A stretch of 64,000 nucleotides of DNA from Ulota crispa (taxonomy: Eukaryota; Streptophyta; Bryopsida; Orthotrichales; Orthotrichaceae). Numbering within the stretch: position 1 is the first letter of the stretch; every line of letters begins with the position of its first letter. This document shows positions 10,796 through 22,817 of this stretch, in pieces. The notes under the pieces are model-generated. The model ran no database searches and had not been told where the DNA came from. It saw nothing but the letters and a program-made list of their open reading frames with translations. The translations under genes and the position numbers were made by a program. The DNA is taken from contig OY987243.1 of NCBI GenBank assembly GCA_963920765.1, forward strand, positions 23,245,419-23,309,418. Direction: 5' to 3'.

Positions 10796-11644
10796 TTTCT
10801 CCATCTGCTTAGGAGCCATAGCAAGCCTTTTCCTCTATTCTTAACCCCTCCCTCTGTCTCAATTTGACTTAATCCAATATTCATGATAGATTGCATTTTG
10901 AATGGGAGTGCCTTTCAGCGGATGTTTACGTTGCTTCTAAACTCTCCGTATTCTGTGGAATGTCCTCTTTTCAACTTTCCGAGAATCTGAATTCTTCTTG
11001 CTTGACGAAGCTGGAGTAACTTAGCTACCCCACCCTTCAAAGGCCCAAGTTTTGCTTACTTGAAAACTTAGGGTTTGTAGCCTAATTTTCGTTTTGGTTG
11101 CGAGAAGAGTGAATGAGTTATTCTGGTGGAGGATCGCAAATTCTGTGACTGACTCAGTGCAAGGAGAAGTTCTGCCTAGTTATCGAGACGTATCTATCCT
11201 TCTTAATTTCTCAAAGTTTTTTTGTGGAATCCATCCAGCAGGGATGAGGGTTTAGGGTTTAGTTGCGGTGTACCGACTGGAACGATTGGACGGTGGTAAC
11301 GCAGTAGAAGGAGCCTTCAGGGGGTGTAAAGAATATTTGTCTAGAAAATGAAACAATGGTAATCTTCCATTGCTTGCCTGCTACTAGGTGCTGGTGCTGC
11401 TGCTACACTCGTCTATCAATCGTGATATCGTGTTCATAACTCCGTTCTCTACAAATTTTAGGGTTGAAGGTTTGCATCGTGATATCATGTTCATAACTCC
11501 GTTGTCTACAAATTTTAGGGTTGAAGGTTTGGATGTTCCAACTGCTGCACTGAGGGCTGGGCTATCAAGTGTAATTACTTGCGTGTTAGTGGCACTTGAG
11601 AAAGGAGGAGTTACGTGTGAAGGAGATCAAGAAGGAGATCAACG
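10796..11644 (+). promoter_or_regulatory. Leader/promoter region of the C2H2 gene with telo-boxes and a 57-bp tandem duplication
   Basis: There is no recognised coding sequence. TAGGGTTT motifs occur near 11070, 11250, 11460 and 11515. A 57-bp unit is tandemly repeated (11421-11477 and 11478-11534; both begin CGTGATATC and contain ATTTTAGGGTTGAAGG). Telo-box motifs are common near transcription starts of plant genes of the translation apparatus and growth, so this may be promoter or 5' UTR. Confidence 0.5.
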
Positions 11645-14600
11645 ATGAGGAGAGACTGGAGGATCCCGCTCTCTTTTTTGCTGCTTTTTCTGTTGCTGGC
11701 TTTGCGTTCAAGCTCTTTCGTAGCTTCTGCAGTAAGTCGGAAAACAAAGCCAGTCATGTTTTGTACTCCTTCGTTTCAGTTTTAAAGATAAGACAATCGT
11801 AGCTTGTTATAAAATATATTTTTTGAATTATGAGAAGTTGTGCAGATAGATCGTCTTGTGGCGTGTGGCATGTTTTGTTGTTGGTCATGCAAGGTCGTAT
11901 ATTTATGTTTAATTGCCAACTTTTGAGGGGAAACAAGCTTCTTAAATTATTAGGATTTTTAATTCTGTTTCTGTCAAAAAATCATCTCTATTATTTGACG
12001 ACATTTTCTCTTTTGGAGCCAAGAGTCTCGACGTAGCTAACTATATGACAGACGCTTGCATATTGGGATGCTTGGTGCTCGTTGTTGAAATCTTTTTTTT
12101 GGTGTCGAGACCTGCAAGTCGTTGCGTGGATTTCTGAGTTCTTGGTTGTATACAATAGTAGGTCAAGTGTGTCTATGCTTGAAGGCTAATTTGAATGCTT
12201 TGTTGGCAATGCAGGGGAATTACAGGGTAACAGAAGAAAGGTGCGTTTGTGTGTAGTTATTTCTCTTATAAAAGCTTAGTTTATAGTATGATGTGTATGC
12301 TACTAACTTGATTGCGTGCCGTGAGAGTTGTTATGTGATTATGACTCACATGCTATAACTGACGAGTTTCTTTGCATATTAGACAACGGCAATTGCAGGA
12401 AGAGAAGGGTCGAGTTCATTGTTCTAGGTCACGGAGTAGGACAGTTCGAGCTATTGTTGCTGAGGTATGCCCATCTTCCTCTGGCATATGGTGTTTGTGA
12501 TTTACTTCACGGTCGTCTTTCATTGAAGTCAGAGTTATAGAAGATTTTCAGTTGTATATTTTCTGTTGGCTTTCTCAGTTAGTACATGAAGCAGCCGGGG
12601 ATTATCTAGTTTTGAGTAATCTCCAGTTTTGGGTTCAAGAAGACGTCTTGTTTTGTCTACTCGATAATACACTGCACACATGCAATAGAGGATTCTCTTT
12701 CTTATTTTGATCATTCAATTCTTGTAAACTTTCAGTGTTCCTCAGAAGTGGCATTTCTTTCTTGTAGTGCTGAATATGAGTAGGCAGCCTTGACGTTAGA
12801 TGTTGAAATTTATTAACTCCACCTTAGCCATATTTGTTTCTTTAGGGATTCCCGCAGTATATCTTGACCATAACGATTAGGACTCGAAGGAATTGGTGAG
12901 ATTGACTTTGTCGATTTTTACCTTACATGCCTGGCCTGGAAATTGTGACAGTACTTAATGCCATTTGCGGAGGCACAAAAGTATACCCTGCCTAAAAACT
13001 GTCGTCTTCACCCTGACAATGACGTTTACCGTGAGCAAGAGGAGAACTTAGATGAACTACGGCCTATGCAATGGCAGTGTCGATATTGCAAGAAAATTTT
13101 CCGAACACGAGGATACTTGGATATGCATTTTGATAACAGGCATTCTGAGACGCTTGAGACGGTGAGGCTTTTTTGGAGTTAAATGATGTGTTTCATAGTT
13201 TTTATTTGTTGGCGTCGTACTTGATGCTTCTTGGGATGCTTTTACACGAAGGCTCATTGTCACGATTGGTCAATGATGTGAATGCTACGATATGTATGCA
13301 ACTTGTTTCTGTGAGCCAAGCTTTTTTAATCTTGAAATTATTTCTTGGGAATATGATTTGCATTGCAGAGCTCAAGTAGGTGTTTAGCAGATGCTTGTGG
13401 AGCTTTGCATTGTGACTATTTTAATAGTTTATCATCAGAGCCAAAGACGCTAAAGACAACATGCAAGCCAGCGGTTGCCGAAAAGAATCGTCATTTATGT
13501 GAGGTGAGTAGGTTCTACTACAAGCTCGACTTATGCATGTTGTAAAGTGCTAGGTGAATGGGTACTCTACTAAAACAAATTATCGAAAAGGTGGTTGAAA
13601 TTAATCAAAATTGCATTAGAAAAAGGCAAGTTGCCGCTGAGGACTTGAGATATCAAGACCTGCTCGAAGTAGTTGAATCGATGAAAACAAAGTTGCATCT
13701 GAAAGATTGGCCATATTGTAATGTATGAATGAAGTAGTACTATATATGACGTGGTTCATCATAGAGGCAGGGGATTGTACTTGCAAATATTTGGCTTGTT
13801 TGTATATTGGGAAGAATAACTTAGGTTGTTGCAACTGCAGATCTTGGCAAATACCTGCTTTCCAGCTGAGCAAAGCCAAGTTGCTCAAAGGTTAAATGGT
13901 GTGAATTCTCTTATGCTTGTGCTATCAATTATGAGAATTCTTGTCTGTCTGTGTTCATGTGATATAGTGGCATTGCTATTCTGAGTCAAGCATATCCCTG
14001 TGTCGAGGAGCTAAACTTTTACACTGGTTTTTCTGACTTTGGTTTTGTGATATTGTTAACTCAGATTTCTTCAAGCGGCAATTTTGTGACGCCCACACTT
14101 GTAAGAAGAAGCTGAAGATCTTTCCAAGGGGAAGTGGGGTATTTTATCTAAATATTCTTAATTCATTACTTACTGATTGAGGTGATTGTATTGCAATATT
14201 TGCTCCTTAGAACCTTAGCATCTGTGTGTACTGTCTTCTTTATCAATGTTTGGATGATAATTTCTCACTTGAGTAATGTTGTCACCAAGTTTATTTGATG
14301 TGCCACATTCTTGAATATCCTTTTTCGAGTAATCCCTCTAGGAAAGGTAAATGCAATAGCTTGTTTTCGCCAAGATGGTTGATCTATAATATTGTGTGAT
14401 CATGCAGTGTTGCTAATTATTGTCCTTTTTATTTTAACCGATGCAGACAAACAGGAACAAATCACTCTTCTTTGCGCTATCATTGTTCACCCTTGTGGTA
14501 CTAGCAATATTTTATTTAGTGGTATATTTACATAAACGGTATGTGATGTTTCATCACCTGTTTCATCTTGATTTAGGCATGTTTAGCAAAAGCATGATTT

Positions 14601-14898
14601 GTCCTTCCTCACTGAACTGAAAAATTTAAGCTGCTAGTAATGAATTGTGTATGGCGAACCTCTATTTTGTGTCCTTTTTGCTGCTTTGATCTTAGTAGCA
14701 CTTACTTGTTAGTGATTAAAGCTAGGCATTAGTACTTTCATTGTGAGATGCTTGAGCTCTTCTGATCTGACTTTATTTGAAACTGAGCTTTATCCTGTAC
14801 TGATACATTTTTTGTACTTGATCAGGGAAACTAACATGTTGATGAAGGGTTTGCGGCGAGCATCAAGCAGACCTACCTCTAAAGTGCAGAAGGATTGA
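11645..14898 (+). CDS. C2H2-type zinc-finger protein with signal peptide and C-terminal membrane anchor
   Basis: Nine exons join in phase to a 278-residue protein: 11645-11731, 12215-12240, 12383-12464, 12952-13161, 13369-13503, 13841-13898, 14065-14138, 14447-14538, 14826-14898, all with GT-AG introns. Residues 1-29 form a signal peptide (RRDW, a Leu/Phe-rich core, then VASA, with a splice site just after it). A basic RSRSR stretch lies near residue 50. Residues 108-129 form one C-x2-C-x12-H-x4-H finger, with further conserved Cys/His clusters (CGALHC, CFPAEQ, CDAHTC). Residues about 230-252 are a hydrophobic span followed by a 24-residue tail. It resembles a conserved plant C2H2-like family (Arabidopsis At5g63280-like, from memory) whose function I do not know. 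The layout predicts entry to the secretory pathway with the finger on the lumenal side, so DNA binding is doubtful. Confidence 0.88.
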
Positions 14899-15323
14899 TC
14901 AGGGAGAAATAACTTATTGAGTAGAATATTTGGCCAGCAGCAAGCAAGCATACGCCTTGAATATAGAAAAACGTCCTTTGCATCTCTACCAATTTTAGTT
15001 TGTCATATTTTGGATAATCCCAATGTCGTCTTTCATTGGGATAGGTACAAATGTAAATAAAAAATCAACGGTCTAAATCTTCGCTCATGTGGCAATGGCA
15101 CACTGCCTGTATATATTCAAACCTGCTATTATGGTATCCAGGTTATGAATGTACATGCTTATTGCAAGCTGCGGTGTAAGTGTCCTTTGAAATGTCTTGT
15201 AACTTCTGGTAATGGTGGGGGTTCAGAATGGCCAAATTGATTATTGTGAATCCTGAACTGCGGTTTCATGTAGTTAATGATGAACGGATAGAGCGAAACT
15301 CTTGCGTTACTTTGCTTTCTTTG
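14899..15323. other. 3' flank of the C2H2 gene
   Basis: Probably 3' UTR and spacer. No open frame with coding character and no repeat recognised. Confidence 0.4.
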
Positions 15324-15741
15324 TAAGGTAGGCGCACCCATAAGCGTGGAAATAAGGGTTTTGGAGTAGGTAAAACAATTGACTAACTTTGAAAAAAAAA
15401 TACTGTATGTTACGAAATGGAAACCAAAAATATTGGCATCAATTTCAAGGTTCCTGCAAGCATTTGTTCACAAAGATTTTTCAAAGTCCAAAATCACTGA
15501 AATTGTAGGAACCATGTGTAAGAGATGCTAATCACAAGATTGTTGGTTCTTAAATAGTGCGATGGGTACTCAAAACCTCATGCTAATCACCCACAACCAT
15601 CACTTCATCACCCATAACCATCACTCAATCACCCATAACCATCACTCAATCACCCACAACCATTTGTTTTTTTATTAATTAGCCTTGCCACTATAAGGTG
15701 ACGAGCATGGGGATGCAACCCTTATGGATGTTGCTACTGTA
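15324..15741. mobile_element. MITE of the TAAGGTAGG family
   Basis: The left end TAAGGTAGGCGCACCCATAA matches the left end of the element at 60850. The right end (GTGACGAGCATGGGGATGC followed by CTTATGGATGTTGC) matches that element's right end with substitutions. The interior differs in length and contains about four tandem copies of a 20-bp word, ATCACCCATAACCATCACTC (about 15580-15665), which looks like internal expansion. Confidence 0.65.
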
Positions 15742-15789
15742 CATCAAGTTGAGCAAGGACAATTTAAGGATAGTTTGAACCATTCCCAA

Positions 15790-16051
15790 GAAACCAAATA
15801 GCATAGAAAACCTCAAATAATATACTCAGAGAACGATGGCTGGCTCCTGAATTGAATGATTGGTGATTACGACGTGCAAGAACTAGGTTCACAACAGCAT
15901 GATCATGGCATTATGGTGGGGAAACCAAATAGCATAGAAAACCTCAAATAATATACTCAGAGAACGATGGCTGGCTCCTAAATTGAATGATTGGTGATTA
16001 CGACGTGCAAGAACTAGGTTCACAACAGCATGATCATGGCATTATGGTGGA
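15790..16051. repeat. 131-bp direct tandem duplication
   Basis: 15790-15920 and 15921-16051 are nearly identical; both start GAAACCAAATAGCATAGAAA and end CATGGCATTATGGTGG. The one clear difference is CTCCTGAATTG versus CTCCTAAATTG, so the duplication is recent. Confidence 0.95.
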
Positions 16052-16850
16052 TTAGTGGGCAATCACTTCAAGAAACGTTGTCAATTTGGTCATTTTTTGT
16101 AGATCCGGATCTATTGATTTGGAAGTTTTTTTGGTCAATTCAGACAATTTATTGTCAATTCGGACAGGTTTTGTAGATTTGGACGAGTTGATTTGGACAT
16201 TGGTAATGGATGTGGGTGTGGCTGTGCGCATCTGAGGTGGTTTTGGAGGAACGAATGGCAATCAAATTTTGTTACCCACTTGGTCTCAACCTCAAGCGTT
16301 GCGTAAATCACAATTGGCAAATCCACGTTCATATCTTGGGCAAGTTCTATGTTGCAACTTGCAAGATTACAAGTTTTTGCTTGCATAATAGGAGATTACG
16401 TTTTTGTCATCCAGAAAAATTCTCATCCTGTGTAATAGGGGATTACATTTTTGACATCTAAAAAAGTTCTCATCTTGCTCCCACGTCACAACATTCATCC
16501 CATTGGACATTTCCCATCGTCTGACAACACTGTTGTCGTTAAAGATTGCAGAAAAAGAAGTGTCTCCTCGTTAGACTCCACCCTCCTCATCAACCCTTTT
16601 TTTTCCGCATTCCCCTCCTCAGGCTGCATTGCCCTATACAAAATGACGCAAAAGGTAGTTTTGCCCTTGCCTTCTACGGTGACATGACCTGTCGGATCCC
16701 AGCCACTGATGCGACTATACAGTATACACCCGGGCAGAGACCGGTTCTACCGAAACAAGCCCACCCAGGCCGGTTTTTGCCCGTTATCAATTCGCCAGGG
16801 GGGGCATCAGGTAAGATTTAGGCGAAAATTCGCACAAAAAAATTACGCTG
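16052..16850. other. Intergenic; degenerate inverted-repeat words, no gene seen
   Basis: 16070-16200 repeats TCAATTTGG, TTTTGTAGAT and TTGATTTGGA, words also found inside the CACTA-like elements at 8470 and 42951, so it is probably a degenerate member. The remainder has no supported coding region. Confidence 0.35.
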
Positions 16851-18140
16851 GCAGAAACCACTGTCGCTATTGAAGATCAGGCCAGGAGACCCCCATCTTG
16901 CAGAGTGCTGCTGCTGGCTCCATGCCAACACACCCGAGGCCAAGGACCACATCGCCTCACACCCCCATTTCCTTTCTAAGAAATCTCTGTTTTCAAACTG
17001 TTTCGGGAGTTTTAGTAATTCTCACATCTCCTCTTCTTCCCGTACATCGTATTATCTATTTTTCTACAAAGATTTCGTCGCCTGAGCAGCTGCAATTGAC
17101 GAAGTGCAGTTAGTTGGTTGTACGTGCAGGCAGATTCGGTCACACACAACTTTGCCAAGCATTTTTCTTACCACTTAAGCTTATAGTCGAAGCAGATTTC
17201 TCTTTGACCTTCTTGCATTCCAGTTTTCTTAAGAGGCAGTAGCTGAGTGCGATTTCCGTATTCTGTATTCTGGCGCTTATCGAGACATTCAGTTCCTTGA
17301 ACATTAGGGTTTAAGCTTCGGTAGGTTTTAGCAAATCGTGCTTCTTCTTCTCCGATTCAGGTGTTTTATTTTGTTTCCCTTTTGATGATTTTATCACTTA
17401 GAGAGCTGAATTGACGATTTTCTGTTGGAATTTGGTTGCGCATAATCTCGCCAAGAGTCTTACTTTCTGTGCAGTGGAAGAGCAGCTGCTCGACCTTGCA
17501 GTCCTGTTTTTCTCAAAACATAATAGCTTATTGTGCGTTCCCTATCACCGTTTTTCGAGACACAGGACATTAGGGTTTCTAAAATTCGGGGTTTTAGGGT
17601 TTGTAGGTTGAGCAACTCGCAATTCTCCTCCTCTCATTCATTTGTGATCTTTGATTTTCTCTTCTAGATATCATCGATTGATGATGTTCAGTCAAGGTAT
17701 ATGTGGTTGTGCACAAGAGTTCTTTCTCTGTATTAGGGATGCGTAGTTCCTGCACCTTACATTCCTCCTCTTCTTTAGCGACACTAGCTTAGGGTTTAGG
17801 GTTCAACTTGCGCAATTTTGTCAAAGGATTTAGTCTCCTAATGATGGGAGACGCGCTTGGACTTTACATTGCACATTTGCGCATTTCTCTCAGGAGACTG
17901 TAGATGAGTTTCCGTACGTACAGTCAGTTTCGGAGGTGAGGATTTAGGGTTTGGTTGTGTTCGAATTTAGGGTTTGGTCTTGTTCGAAGGTTGTGGCGTA
18001 GTAGTAGTGAGATACGATGGCGGTCAGTCTGGTCACCGGCAGGTTGCCAGGGATGGCGTGCAAGGAATCATTACAAAGCAGCTTTACAGAGAACGTCAGA
18101 AGAGTAGCATATACGTCTCGAAATTCATCTAGCTCAGTTA
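16851..18140 (+). repeat. Segmental duplication copy B (source copy)
   Basis: Direct-orientation homologue of 9247-10755. It runs through the promoter and first about 40 codons of the GTPase gene and continues into the intact gene, so it is the source. It lacks the 200-bp MITE at the site where copy A has it (TTCCCTATCACCG near 17543). Confidence 0.9.
17300..18016 (+). promoter_or_regulatory. Telo-box-rich promoter of the plastid GTPase gene
   Basis: Several TTTAGGGTTT/TAGGGTTTA motifs occur within 700 bp of the start codon (near 17306, 17570, 17591, 17790, 17942 and 17965). The last two are in a short direct repeat (ATTTAGGGTTTGG). In plants such motifs mark promoters of many ribosome-assembly genes, which suits this product. 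No TATA box is evident. Confidence 0.55.
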
Positions 18141-21100
18141 AAATTCAAACGGCGAGAGCTGCAGTTGACACGAAACACGAGGCATGGGAAGCTTTGGATT
18201 CAGATGTGAATTACCTAACGCGGTCCGCGAGGTTAGTGCAATGGTACCCTGGTCACATTGCGAAAGCGGAGAGGTCGTTGAAGGAGCAGTTGAAGCTGAT
18301 GGACGTCGTGATTGAGGTTCGTGACGCTCGCATTCCGATGGCAACGGCGCACCCGGAGATCGACGAGTGGATGGGGAAGCACAAGAAGAAGATCCTCGTG
18401 CTCAATCGGGAAGACATGGTCTCTGCAGCGGATAAGCAAGCTTGGGGGGAGTACTTCGCAAAGCAGGGAGTGAGTGTGCTTTTTGTGAATGGCCAGCGCG
18501 GTACTGGTACCATGAAACTGGCCAGGATGGCGAAATCCGCGGCTGATGGTGCGTTTTTCTTCTCTCGCGTTGGTCCGTTTTGGTATGAATCGCAATCGGC
18601 CTTTGCTACATTCCTAGGGTTTTTGATACATATCTAGGGTTTCTGATACATATCTAGGGTTTCTGATATACATATCTATGGTTTTTTGATACATATCTAG
18701 GGTTTTTGATATACAAATCTATGGTTTTTGTTACATATCTAGGGTTTCTGATGCATACCTAGGGTTTCTGATGCATATCTAGGTTTTTTGATACATGTCT
18801 AGGGTTTTTGATACCTACCTAGGGTGTTTATATACATATTTAGGGTTTTTGATGCATATCTAGGGTTTCTGATATATATCTAAGGTTTGAACTTGACTCA
18901 CCAAAACATCCTAAGTCCTAACAAATATTGTGAGTGGAACTAATTATGAAAATGTTACCACATCTTGGATACTTGTAACTTTATTCACCTAAAGACTTCA
19001 AACTGTAAACTTGAGCCAATTCATACCCACGAGGGTGAGATCTTTGTGATAAGAGGATATTGAAAGGAGTCAGCGTAAAATGTACTCCGTCTGTCCCTCT
19101 AGAAACGTCCAAAAAGCTTCCTTGCGAAGGATTTACTGTGTTTCTAGTCTTTGTGCTAGTGATACATGCATTCTAGAATCACTATACCATCTACCAAATG
19201 TATGCAAAATCTCGACCAAAATCTCGATGTCGCCGTTTGGGCACCGAAACTCCATGCAAAAAGTACCATGTTTGTGCATGTTGCTAACTCATTATTGATG
19301 ATTCAAAGATTAGTTGCAAGAATGGTACCTCATGTGGGTAAGGCTAAGCTTGCTTGGAGATGAATGCTCTCCTCGAACTGCTTATCTTGCCCGCATGAGA
19401 TCATTGAACATGGCAAACGCTTTCTCGGCGTTTGAAATCAGCAAAAGGGAGATTTTTAGTGGTACAAGAAATGTGTCTGATTTGGAGCTTTTTGGAGGGA
19501 CAGAGGGACTAGATATTTAGGGTTTGAACTTGGCTCACCGAAACATCCTAAGTCCTAACAAATACTGTGAATGGAGCTAACCATCAAAATGTTACCACAT
19601 CTTGCATAATTGTAACTTTATCTACCTAAAGACGTGAAACCTTTAAACATGAGCCAGTTCATACCCACGAGATTGAGATGTCTGTGATAAGAGGATCTTG
19701 AAAAGAGTCAGCAGAAAATCTTACTTTTAACGCTTTGCGTCAGCTAGGCTAAAAATTTGTTCTCACCGACCAAGTATCCAGCTTTAACTACTGCCAAAGT
19801 TCTGTAAGTTAGTAAACTGACCGTAAAACCTAGTAACCAACTGGCTGTGATTCTGCATTCATTTCCAAAAGTAACTGAATTTTTCCAATCTTAGACAAGT
19901 AAACAAATTGTGCCCACACCAATGCTGTGAAGTACACGCTTTCCTCGCTTCATTCAAGCTTACTGAAAACTCTAAATCTCGAATAGGTAGCTTGCGAGTG
20001 CAGGGCATGAAGGAGGTTAATGAACTTTCCAGCTAGCTAAAGGCATTAAACACCAGCTGCTAAGTTGGTGTTACGAAGATTTATCTGGCATAACTATACG
20101 TATATCTTTAAGAATATTGAAGGATTGTGTAGCAGAAGCGTGTACTTAGTTTGCGATTTGGAGAGATCTTTGTAGCGAAAGTGTATCTCTCGCTGTGATC
20201 AGAACAACAGATAATAGTTTGAAAGACTCGCTGTTCTTTTAACCCTAGGGAGCTTATTGCTCCTCTACCTAAATATTCAATATTGCTGGTAGTGCCCACC
20301 GTAACCTACCAGAACCTCATAACTTATCAGTTACCCCGGATCCCTAGTATCACCTCTAGCCAAGTGTCAATAGCTAAAATCTACTGTTGCCAGGTGTCAG
20401 TAACGGTAAACATTCTTTTGCAATAACAATCTGAAGAGGCTTTTGCAGTTGTGGACGTGGCTAAGTAGGTTTTGTTTGTCACGCAGAACTGAACGAGAGA
20501 CGAAGAGAGAAAGGGCTGCTCCCGAGAAACGTTCGTGCTGCCGTGGTGGGCTACCCAAACGTGGGCAAGTCTTCGCTCATCAACCGACTGCTGAAACGAA
20601 AGATGTGCAACACGGCGCCTCGGCCTGGCGTCACCAAGCACCTGCAATGGGCTCGAGTGGTGGACGGACTGGACCTCCTGGACGCCCCGGGGGTGCTGCC
20701 CATGAGGATCCAAGACCAGGCAGGGGCCACCAGGTTAGCCATCTGCAACGACATCGGAGAAAACTCCTACGCTGTGGCTGGCGTCGCTGCCGTGCTCGTG
20801 GAGATGATCAAACGCATCCCCACTGCCGGTCCCCAGGTCAGTGTTTGTTTGGGGAGAAATTTTAAACCCCATCTTAGGTAGATATGGAGTATGCGCTTAT
20901 TTATGGAGTCTTATTTAAAATCAACTTCTTCATGAGAGGGAAAATTATTTTGATGTTATTGTAGCAAAATGATGAAAAGTTTAATATGATAAGAGTTTAT
21001 TCTAGTATTATGGGAAAAAAAAGGTTGATGGCATGTTACACTAGCTTGAAAACATGATAGTAAACACTCCATAAACAGTTGCGTAAGTTCATATCTACCT

Positions 21101-21970
21101 AATATCCCGTTCTTAGCTTCACCGGCTGAAATCCGGCATTTCCTAGTGTCATCCGGATTTTCACTAACAAACACCAATTATTTCTGTAAATCTTCTAGAT
21201 TTGAATGAAATGACTAGGGGAGACACCCCCAGTTGCTACGTGGACACCCCTATAGCCCAACCTATTAAATTTGAGATTATTATTACATGGAAATACAAAA
21301 TTAAATCAAAACAGTATTTTAGCGCACATTTGCGTCTGTAACATACATCAAATATGTCTTGTATGTGATATGTTCAAGAGTTAAACTTATAAATGAAGGT
21401 AGTGACTAGTTTTAACTCTTGACCATGTCACAAATGAGACATATTTGTTATATGTTTGCAATGCTTGTAGACGTAAATGTGTGCTAAAATATTATTTTTA
21501 TTTTATTTTATACTTCAGTGTAATAATAATCTCAAATTTAATAGGTTGAGCTATAGGAATGTCCATGTAGCAATTGAGGGGTGTCTCCCTAGTCACTCCC
21601 AGTTTTAACTGTAATATACTGTATTTTAGATTTGGAGAAAAGGACTGGTTTTTTATCCGGTAGTTCTAGGTTTCAACCGGGTTTTTTGCAATTTCAACCG
21701 GCCGACAATACACTAACCGCCGGTTCTCCCCGAACGTTGCCCCAGGTTCTGGAGAAGCGGTACAAAATGGAGAATGTGGGAGCGATGTCTGGCGAGTTTC
21801 TGCTCGAGGAGATTGCGGAGGCTCTGTTTCAAGGAGATGGCAACCAGGCTGCTCAACGGATCTTAAGAGATTACAGGAAAGGGGAGTTTGGCTGGATTGC
21901 GTTGGAAAGGCCGCCTGTGCGTAGAGAAGAGCAAGAGTATGACGATGACGACGAGTTTGAGATTAGATAG
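18017..21970 (+). CDS. DGP3: Plastid ribosome-assembly GTPase, DAR/RbgA (YlqF) family
   Basis: Three exons (18017-18548, 20487-20836, 21746-21970) join in phase to a 368-residue protein. Motif order is circularly permuted, as in RbgA/YlqF GTPases: [13 protein letters not shown] near residue 76, DARIP near 103, G4-like NRED at 130-133, then G1 GYPNVGKSS near 199, a PGVTK switch and G3 DAPG near 240. The C-terminal third ends in an acidic tail ([11 protein letters not shown]). About 50 Ser/Arg/Ala-rich residues precede the domain and fit a plastid transit peptide. RbgA proteins help mature the large ribosomal subunit; the closest match I recall is the chloroplast DAR GTPase 3 group, while a mitochondrial paralogue is the main alternative. 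Intron 1 carries a minisatellite and a MITE, intron 2 a hairpin element. G4 has Arg where NKxD has Lys. Confidence 0.92.
18611..18890 (+). repeat. Minisatellite with telomere-like core in GTPase intron 1
   Basis: About 13 imperfect copies of a 20-22-bp unit with consensus ACATATCTAGGGTTTCTGAT. The core CTAGGGTTT is one base from the plant telomere word. It lies about 60 bp after the donor. Confidence 0.9.
18888..19715 (+). repeat. 195-bp direct repeats flanking a Stowaway-like MITE
   Basis: 18888-19082 and 19517-19715 are homologous (shared AACATCCTAAGTCCTAACAA, ATGTTACCACATCTTG, CATACCCACGAG, GTGATAAGAGGAT) with scattered substitutions. The MITE at 19083-19511 lies exactly between them. Confidence 0.85.
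19083..19511. mobile_element. Stowaway/mariner-type MITE, member 1
   Basis: Ends are TACTCCGTCTGTCCCTCT and the inverse of TAGTCCCTCTGTCCCTCC, with TA at the borders. The interior matches the element at 24526-25033 in opposite orientation (for example CATGCATTCTAGAAT, CTACCAAATG and TGTGCATG). CTCCCTCYGTCCC ends with TA duplications are typical of plant Stowaway elements. Confidence 0.8.
21211..21596. mobile_element. Hairpin MITE in GTPase intron 2
   Basis: The left arm (TGACTAGGGGAGACACCCCC, then CTATTAAATTTGAGATTATT) is inverted at the right end (AATAATCTCAAATTTAATAG, then GGGTGTCTCCCTAGTCA). Arms are about 85-90 bp with few mismatches and enclose about 210 bp. It sits wholly in intron 2. 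Confidence 0.85.
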
Positions 21971-22495
21971 GGTCTGTGCATTTCTATGAATTTTTGAAAA
22001 AAATATTTGGAGCAGCATATTGTGTTATGTATCGTCTGTCAGGTATGTCAAGCTGGAGCACTTTTTCATGTAGCCCATAATTAGCGTAGATGAACAGAAA
22101 CAGAAACAGGGACTGCATTTTCAGCTTGTTGTATTTTAAACTTGGAAAGTACGTTTGGAGGCTTATTGTTCTAGAGTAATTAGCTACGAAGTGGAAGCAT
22201 GCCATGAGAAGCACGTGGCCACCACTTTTGAAAAATGGGAAGAAAGTTGGACAAGTCCTTTCCATTTGGACATGTAAGCTCCACGGTAACAAAGAAGCGA
22301 GAATTTTTTTACTAAGGCATATTGGAATGGCGTTGCTTGATATTTGTTGTGACAAAATCTCGGAGTTTTTACAAACCATTGTAATAGTAATAGTTGTTCC
22401 CTATTTTGGCAATGTTAAGTGGTATCCTCCGGCAAGGTTGTTAGAGTCTATAAACCCAAATGTAAATTCAAAATTCTCAAATTCAATCTCTTGAT
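21971..22495. other. 3' flank of the GTPase gene
   Basis: Probable 3' UTR and spacer. No supported coding sequence. Confidence 0.4.
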
Positions 22496-22817
22496 AGGAA
22501 AATTTCACAAATACTCCAGAATTTTGCTATATTTATAGAGATACTCTTGCTTTTTCAGAAATTACACAAATATCTTTGGACCATAAATTTTAGGCATTTG
22601 TTTGTTGTGCTCATACTTTTTTCATGACCAATGTTGAAGAAGGAATGTAACAAAACAAAAAAGAAACAACGTGCACACAAAGGAAGAAGGGAAGTGACTT
22701 TCACAACAAAACAAACACTTGAAAATTTTGATCCTAGAATATTTGTGTAATTTTTGAAAAAGTAGAAATATGTATGTAAATGTTGCAAACTTCCTGGGTG
22801 TCCATGTAATTTTCCCT
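22496..22817. mobile_element. Hairpin MITE with about 115-bp arms
   Basis: The left arm starts AGGAAAATTTCACAAATACT and includes TTTTTCAGAAATTACACAAA. The right arm is its inverse, ending GTAATTTTCCCT. A remnant of similar words (GGGGAAATTTCATGGGTGCC) occurs in APC10 intron 1 near 24291. Confidence 0.75.

Noticed and set aside
12958..13182. Short stand-alone zinc-finger gene starting at ATG 12958
   Set aside because: A CAG acceptor lies just upstream, and earlier exons with signal peptide join in phase, so this is exon 4 of a larger gene.
18138..18595. Antisense open frames over GTPase exon 1
   Set aside because: They are shadows of the sense exon, which carries clear GTPase motifs.
18611..18890. 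Chromosome end (telomere) because of TAGGGTTT repeats
   Set aside because: Repeats are degenerate, 20-22 bp in period and inside an intron of an intact gene. The runs at 25143 are also interstitial.
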